Shown here in pieces: positions 59,771 to 64,000 of a DNA stretch of 64,000 bases; position 1 is the stretch's first letter; each line of letters opens with the position of its first letter. Both the position numbers and the translations under genes were made by a program. The notes beneath the pieces were generated by a model, which saw only the letters and a program-made list of their open reading frames with translations, was not told the DNA's origin and did not search any database. Source of the DNA: Ricordea florida (lineage: Eukaryota; Cnidaria; Anthozoa; Corallimorpharia; Ricordeidae); NCBI GenBank assembly GCA_949710005.1, contig OX453272.1, positions 1,209,696 to 1,273,695 of the forward strand, in the 5' to 3' direction.

Positions 59771-60354
59771 GTGTTCCGAGGGAAACATAGAATAGAGCAC
59801 GAGGTCTCTTACAAGTTATGTTTCCGCAGACGAAAAGAATTGCTGGCACCATCCAGCTTTTCTAGCAATGCAATCGGGGACCAAGACCAAGAAGAAGCAA
59901 AGGAATGCTTCAAATGTAACAAAAAACGTGATTTTTGCCAGCGTTACTTAGTCCAAGACACTAAGTTACAGAGTTTTGCTTCCAACAGAATTTATAGAAT
60001 AAATCAACAATTGTTCTGCACTTTTGAAAATGTGATCTGTTTGGCAATTTGGGGTAGTACGTGGTGTAATACCTGACTATTATGTCTCGAGATACTATTA
60101 CTACTACTACAGGTACTAAAGCTACTACTCGGGACATAATGGTCAGGTCTTACACCACGTACTACTCGCAGTTTGGGCAGAAAACAATATGTTGGTTCTA
60201 CTTCTACGGAATTCTACGTTCATTTCATTATCACTGAAATAATTTAAATCGCAAAAGTAGCACCCATTTGGAGCAACGATTGCTTAAGCGGGAGGCTTAT
60301 TAGACCTCACAGCTTTTCATTCTGCAACCCCATGGTCTTAACAAAAGACGTGAA
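59771..60354 (+). pseudogene. Penelope GIY-YIG endonuclease remnant with inserted hairpin
   Basis: The frame from about 59,771 shows RRKELLAPSSFSS, a Cys cluster CFKCNKKRDFC and FCTFENVICL, the same order as the better preserved copies at 8-9.6 kb. At 60,054 a 114-base hairpin element interrupts it. After the insertion the sequence resumes with QYVGSTSTEFYV in one frame, then REAY and SQLF in another, and ends with PHGLNKRREF at about 60,354. The nuclease core is broken by the insertion, a small deletion before it, and frameshifts. It is more diverged than the palindrome pair and belongs to a related but distinct Penelope family. Terminal repeat B follows within about 15 bases. Confidence 0.8.
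60054..60167. mobile_element. Small hairpin insertion element
   Basis: Inverted ends GTAGTACGTGGTGTAA (60,054) and TTACACCACGTACTAC (to 60,165) continue as imperfect arms of about 35 bases around a loop rich in ACTACTACTAC. It is flanked by GCAATTTGGG (60,044-60,053) and GCAGTTTGGG (60,168-60,177), a likely target duplication of about ten bases with one mismatch. It interrupts the Penelope remnant and so is younger. Confidence 0.75.
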
Positions 60355-60358
60355 TTTA

Positions 60359-60510
60359 AATATATATATATACGAGTGGGCAACCACGAAACAGGCTTGT
60401 AGGGATACACGTGTAGTTTGTTTGTGTGTTTCTTTCTCCCGCAACAACTACTTCGCTCTACGTTCATGTATTGAGCACTGTTCTACGTTAATCAACTTTT
60501 ACACTAAATA
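60359..60510 (+). repeat. Penelope terminal repeat B with degraded hammerhead core
   Basis: (TA)n, then CGAGTGGGCAACCACGAAAC and the rest of the unit through CTCCCGCAACAACTAC to ATCAACTTTTACACTAAAT. The first CUGAU of the hammerhead is lost. Stem II remains, and stem III keeps three pairs (ACA/UGU, 60,390-60,415). It lies in the same orientation as, and directly after, the Penelope ORF end, which ties this repeat class to a Penelope 3' end. Confidence 0.75.
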
Positions 60511-60777
60511 TACCAAAAAATACTAACGAATGGGATGAAATTATTCCGCGGTAGGTGAGCAAAATACATTGCGAAATTATTTATTACGAACGAAAGTGAA
60601 ACTCTTAACAACAGCTGCCATTTTGAAGCCGGAGCCCGTAAACTGAGTTATTTTATTTCTGTCTATTTTTTCCACTTTTAATTTTCAAGCTAATTTGCTA
60701 AATCGAAAAATAATTAACAAATACATTAAAGAGATGTTTAAGAACGAGCCAGACTCCTGTTCGAAACTTTTCACATA

Positions 60778-60824
60778 TCGGCTCGACAACATGTCGGCTC
60801 GACAACATGTCGGCTCGACAACAA
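60778..60824. repeat. Three-copy 16-bp tandem repeat
   Basis: TCGGCTCGACAACATG is repeated at 60,778, 60,794 and 60,810, the last copy slightly altered. Confidence 0.9.
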
Positions 60825-60921
60825 CATGGTTCTGTTAACAAACAATAACAAAGTCAGTTCTTGTCGTACAAACTAATTCCCGGGCCAGTGTCTCACAATC
60901 GAGGGTTTAGAGATATAATAA

Positions 60922-61033
60922 AACAATTATTCCACTCAATCTCGTCGAACGTGAACTATAGTCAACTCGGCGCTACGTGCCTCGTTGGCTATTGGCTGAT
61001 GTACGACGACTCGATTTCGTGGAATAATTGTTA
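60922..61033. mobile_element. Short inverted-repeat (MITE-like) element
   Basis: AACAATTATTCCACTCAATC at the left and its near complement at the right (ending GTGGAATAATTGTT, about 61,032) enclose some 55 bases. Arms are about 26-29 bases with a few mismatches. There is no coding content. Confidence 0.65.
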
Positions 61034-61387
61034 AATATAAGGTGTTTCTTAGAGAACCTACCTGCAGAATTCAACGTAACGTTTTTGCCTAAAACCGGGC
61101 ATCGCACGGATGTGGGGCTTGCACGCGCTCTACGTTTGATGCCGGGGGGGAGAACGGCTGTGATGGTACCAACGAATAGTTCATACCCAGTTCTACCTTG
61201 CCGTGTTGTCTTTGTGAGACTGGTGCTCTTGTTTTGTCAGGGTAAGGGTTAGGAAATTTTGGTTTTAAGGCTAAACATCTCTGTTGTTTTATTTAATCTC
61301 ACATCTCAGTTGTTTCAGTCTGTAATCAGAGCTTGTCTAAGGTACTTTATTTTGTCTGTAAACCCTAGAGACAGTTAGTGACGCTGC

Positions 61388-61437
61388 GGTGGGGGAGGGG
61401 TGGGAGGCAGGGGGGAGGCTAGGGGGCAGTAGGGGGG
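61388..61437 (+). other. G-rich tract, possible G-quadruplex
   Basis: At least six runs of three to six G lie within 50 bases, more than enough for a four-stranded G structure on the plus strand. It lies about 70 bases before a long (TA)n array. Confidence 0.6.
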
Positions 61438-61505
61438 CCTAATAGGCTTCGGTTTATGTCTGGTTAAAGTAACTGGTCTGAAATGCTATGTTTTCCCAGA
61501 AACGG

Positions 61506-61506
<1 letters not shown>

Positions 61507-61586
<80 letters not shown>
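61507..61586. repeat. (TA)40 microsatellite
   Basis: About 80 bases of uninterrupted TA, the longest simple repeat in the window. No Penelope end is seen next to it, unlike the other TA tracts. Confidence 0.95.
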
Positions 61587-61592
<6 letters not shown>

Positions 61593-62329
61593 TACAAACC
61601 TTATAAATAGCCATCATTGAAATTAATTAGCATCTATGCAAGTTGGGGTACCGGCAAATTGGGAGCCTGTGGAGCAAACGTTTCCGTGTGGTTTTGAGCG
61701 TTTGAAAGCCGATTTCGGAAGTTTGTATGCGCGTAGAATGGGGCGAGTGCAGGAGCGGGAAGGAGAGGGGGTAAGGAAACGCATGCCGGCAAATCCCAGC
61801 ATTCTGCAGAGCGACTCATCACACCTTCACGCTTGTCTGGTGCTTGTCAAATAAATGACCAATGAGAAGAAGGAGCTTCCCAACATAAGTAAAACAAAAG
61901 TGCCTTGCTGATTTTAAAAACAAACACGGCGTCCCAGGTGGATTAGCAGGGGGTTCGTCCTCCAAACCCAAGTGGTGCAACGCGATCGAAGAGGCTGCTT
62001 GACTTGAAAGCACCCTCTCACAAATTTTGCGGCAACTTTGCCCTTTGATCTACAAAAACAAATAAATCCCAGATCTCTAAATTAGAATTCAAGCCTTTGA
62101 ACACCGTTTAGCTCACTGTCGAATATATTCGCTTGCCTTGGTCAACTTTACGTTATTTTCAATTTACTGCTAAACGCGACAGAAGAATTTCATTTGCCTT
62201 GGCAACTATACTTTTGATTTGCTCGCCCCACGAAATTTCGCAATACACGTTTTCTCGTCTCCAAAATTATACACTCTCGGAGCACCCTTTTTCTCCTGGA
62301 GACACGCAGGTTCTCACATTTGGCAGGTT
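61587..62329. other. Non-coding stretch, nothing recognised
   Basis: Short open frames on both strands without motifs. No repeat structure was noted. Confidence 0.45.
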
Positions 62330-62740
62330 GGAATAACAGTTCATCGTATGCTGCCCATGATTACAACGACTCAAGGTCTTGTTGGAGCTTGCACAAGTGA
62401 CTCGTGAAAAGCTGACACAGTCCGGAAAGTCATTGAGGAACAGAATTAATAAGATCGGTCCGGTCCAACCGCAGAGCCCTGAGAGACGCCTGAGTGGACC
62501 TCCTTCCCGTGACTGGCAACTCCATTTACAACGACACGCTGACGAAGATAGAAAAGGAAGCTTTGAAACCACTGAGTCCCAACGATTCCAAAACCCACAT
62601 GCAGCTTTTGAAGAAGGTGGGCGTGGCATACGGTGTTAAAAGCACAAGAAAAAGATATTCGATATCGGTCTCATCACCAGGATCGAGAGTTTTTCCAATC
62701 TCGTGAACGACAGCCAGGGGCTATTACATCAGCACATTTG
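62330..62740 (-). pseudogene. LINE reverse transcriptase fragment, broken
   Basis: Reading the minus strand across frames, RT palm landmarks appear in order. VVHEIGKTLDPGDETDIEYL comes first (about 62,720-62,650). Then VCHAHLLQKLHVGFGIVGTQ with WFQSFLFYLRQRVVVNGVAS follows, then VHSGVSQGSAVGP (motif B, Pro changed to Ser), and after a one-base shift ILLILFLNDFPDCV. The F/YADD catalytic block that should follow is not recognisable. The stretch is about 400 bases with at least two frameshifts. The open frames here on either strand do not reveal it, because the true frame is split. It is on the opposite strand from the LINE at 57.5 kb and truncated at both ends; the minisatellite begins just beyond its 5' side. 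Confidence 0.75.
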
Positions 62741-62781
62741 ACTAAACGTATTGCTGGTATCTCATCTTGTCCCATGATCGT

Positions 62782-63049
62782 GTTCAACAATATACACCGA
62801 TCTTGTTCAACAATATACACCGATCTTGTTCAATAATATACACCGATCTTGTACAACAATATACCCCGATCTTGTTCAACAATATAGACCGATCTTGTTC
62901 AACAATATACACCGATCTTGTTCAACAATATACACCGATCTTGTACAACAATATACACCGATCTTGTTCAACAATATACACCGATCTTGTTCAACAATAT
63001 ACACCGATCTTGTTCAACAATATACACCGACTTGTTCAACAATATACAT
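62782..63049. repeat. 23-bp minisatellite, about 12 copies
   Basis: Unit GTTCAACAATATACACCGAT plus CTT, starting at 62,782, 62,805, 62,828 and so on every 23 bases to 63,012, then one 22-base copy at 63,034. Most copies are identical or differ at one or two positions (GTAC for GTTC, ATAG for ATAC). All three plus frames are open across it, which is a by-product of the repeat. Confidence 0.95.
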
Positions 63050-63102
63050 TTTCCTCACCGAACGAGGTTCTTTAGGATAGTGGCAAGGATTTTGCGGGTT
63101 TA

Positions 63103-63231
63103 CCTCGGTGTAAAAACCTGTGAACTTTTTCTTTGTTATTCTAGTACTATTTTCCTAGTCTCTATTGTTTTGTCTCCTTTGTTTTCTTTGTTTTACGTCA
63201 CTCATGAACGTTACAGGTTTTTACACCGAGG
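63103..63231. mobile_element. Short element with perfect 19-bp inverted ends
   Basis: CCTCGGTGTAAAAACCTGT at 63,103-63,121 and its exact complement at 63,213-63,231 flank a T-rich 91-base interior. This is typical of a miniature inverted-repeat element. Target duplications are not evident. Confidence 0.65.
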
Positions 63232-63473
63232 ATGAGCCGATTTTGCATTGCGTTTCAGCTTACAAGAGAGCATGCAAGTGCAGCATGGTCATAGATCTTG
63301 GAAAAATAAATAAAAATAAATATCCATTTACTTACACGTTATATTGTTTAGGCTAGTAGGGCCAAGCTAGTAATGAAAGCGGAAACAAGGTTCATTAAGA
63401 ATCCTTATATGCTGGAGGCGAACTCGAGTTGACTATTTGCAAACGTGATCAAAGGCGGGAGTTGAACTTGGTT

Positions 63474-63880
63474 CAGTTCAGTTGCTATATTTTATACAGT
63501 TCAGTATTGATTTTTCACAGATCTGTTGGAATTGTCTATACAATTCATTTGTTATTGTTTTACAGTTCATTAGTTTGTGGTTCAGCTGTGATATTCATAT
63601 AGTTTTGTTGGAATTTTTCTTACAATTCAGATGCTATTTTTTCGCACTTCAGTTGTTATTTTGTACAGTTCAATTGTTAATTTCCTCTGTTCAAGTGAGA
63701 TTTCTTATAGAATCCAGTTGTGATTTTTTCCCACAGTTCAGTTCTCATTTTTTTTTTTCACGAAGTTCAGCCGTGAATTTTCACAGTTCAGTGGTGATTT
63801 TTTTCACACAGCTCAGTTGTCATTTTTTTTCACTAAGTTCAGCTATGAATTTTCGCTGTTCAGTTGTGATTTCTTATGAC
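63474..63880. repeat. Degenerate minisatellite, about 18 units of 15-29 bp
   Basis: Units approximate TTCAGTTGTGATTTTTTCAC plus AG, most 21-25 bases, repeated with many substitutions and T-run length changes. The long open frame across it (Phe/Leu/Ser-rich) comes from the repeat, which contains few stops on the plus strand. Confidence 0.75.
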
Positions 63881-64000
63881 TTTCTATACTTTTCCGTTGG
63901 AATAATTAGGAGGTTTAATTGTGGGTTTTCTAGCAGTCCAGTCCAAAAGGGGTGCTGGGCAGAAGATAATCTGTGAGTTTCCTGTGGCACACTAATCAAA

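Noticed and set aside
61028-61252. Possible LTR-retrotransposon pol spacer (GLARALRLMPGGRTAVMV)
   Set aside because: The resemblance is limited to a short stretch, and no protease or RT motif lies nearby.
62782-63049. CRISPR array
   Set aside because: The units are contiguous with no spacers, and the DNA is animal nuclear.
62767-63235. Long repetitive open frames (NNIHRSCS-type) as a repeat protein
   Set aside because: The 23-bp unit is not a multiple of three and lacks stops in all plus frames, so the open frames are a by-product of the minisatellite.
63482-63976. 164-codon Phe/Ser-rich frame as a membrane protein
   Set aside because: It coincides with the degenerate TTCAGTTGTGATTTT minisatellite, which explains the composition and lack of stops.

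Overview
The window looks like nuclear DNA of an anthozoan cnidarian, most likely a stony coral. This is inferred from a compact intronless FoxL2 forkhead gene, long AT-rich non-coding flanks, and many broken Penelope-like (PLE), LINE, Harbinger-like and THAP sequences of kinds I associate with coral genomes. No sequence comparison was run.

Layout. 1-3,352: no recognisable gene. 3,353-15,600: a transposon graveyard. In order it holds a Harbinger-like DNA element with elaborate inverted ends, a 5'-truncated LINE, two head-to-head Penelope GIY-YIG copies forming a 1.5-kb-armed palindrome, an internally deleted Penelope, a cluster of hammerhead-ribozyme-like Penelope terminal repeats, and a decayed Penelope reverse transcriptase on the minus strand. 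15,600-55,400: about 40 kb with no transposon coding remnant that I recognise and one convincing gene, FoxL2, on the minus strand at 37,064-37,945. 55,432-64,000: a second remnant zone with a THAP-domain pseudogene, foldback elements, two LINE reverse-transcriptase fragments on opposite strands, another Penelope endonuclease fragment carrying its ribozyme-like repeat, and several minisatellites.

The only intact, clearly functional protein gene is FoxL2. It is a forkhead transcription factor whose relatives act in gonad and other cell-type differentiation, and the empty DNA around it is a plausible regulatory landscape.

The most interesting content is RNA-level. At least four distinct sequence classes with a hammerhead-type core (CUGANGA, a stem, GAAA) are linked to Penelope ends, nearly all next to (TA)n tracts. 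One class has a complete stem II with a GCAA loop and a 5-bp stem III ending in GUA, and includes a perfect 81-bp inverted pair. Another lies between partial tandem repeats, as in animal retrozymes.
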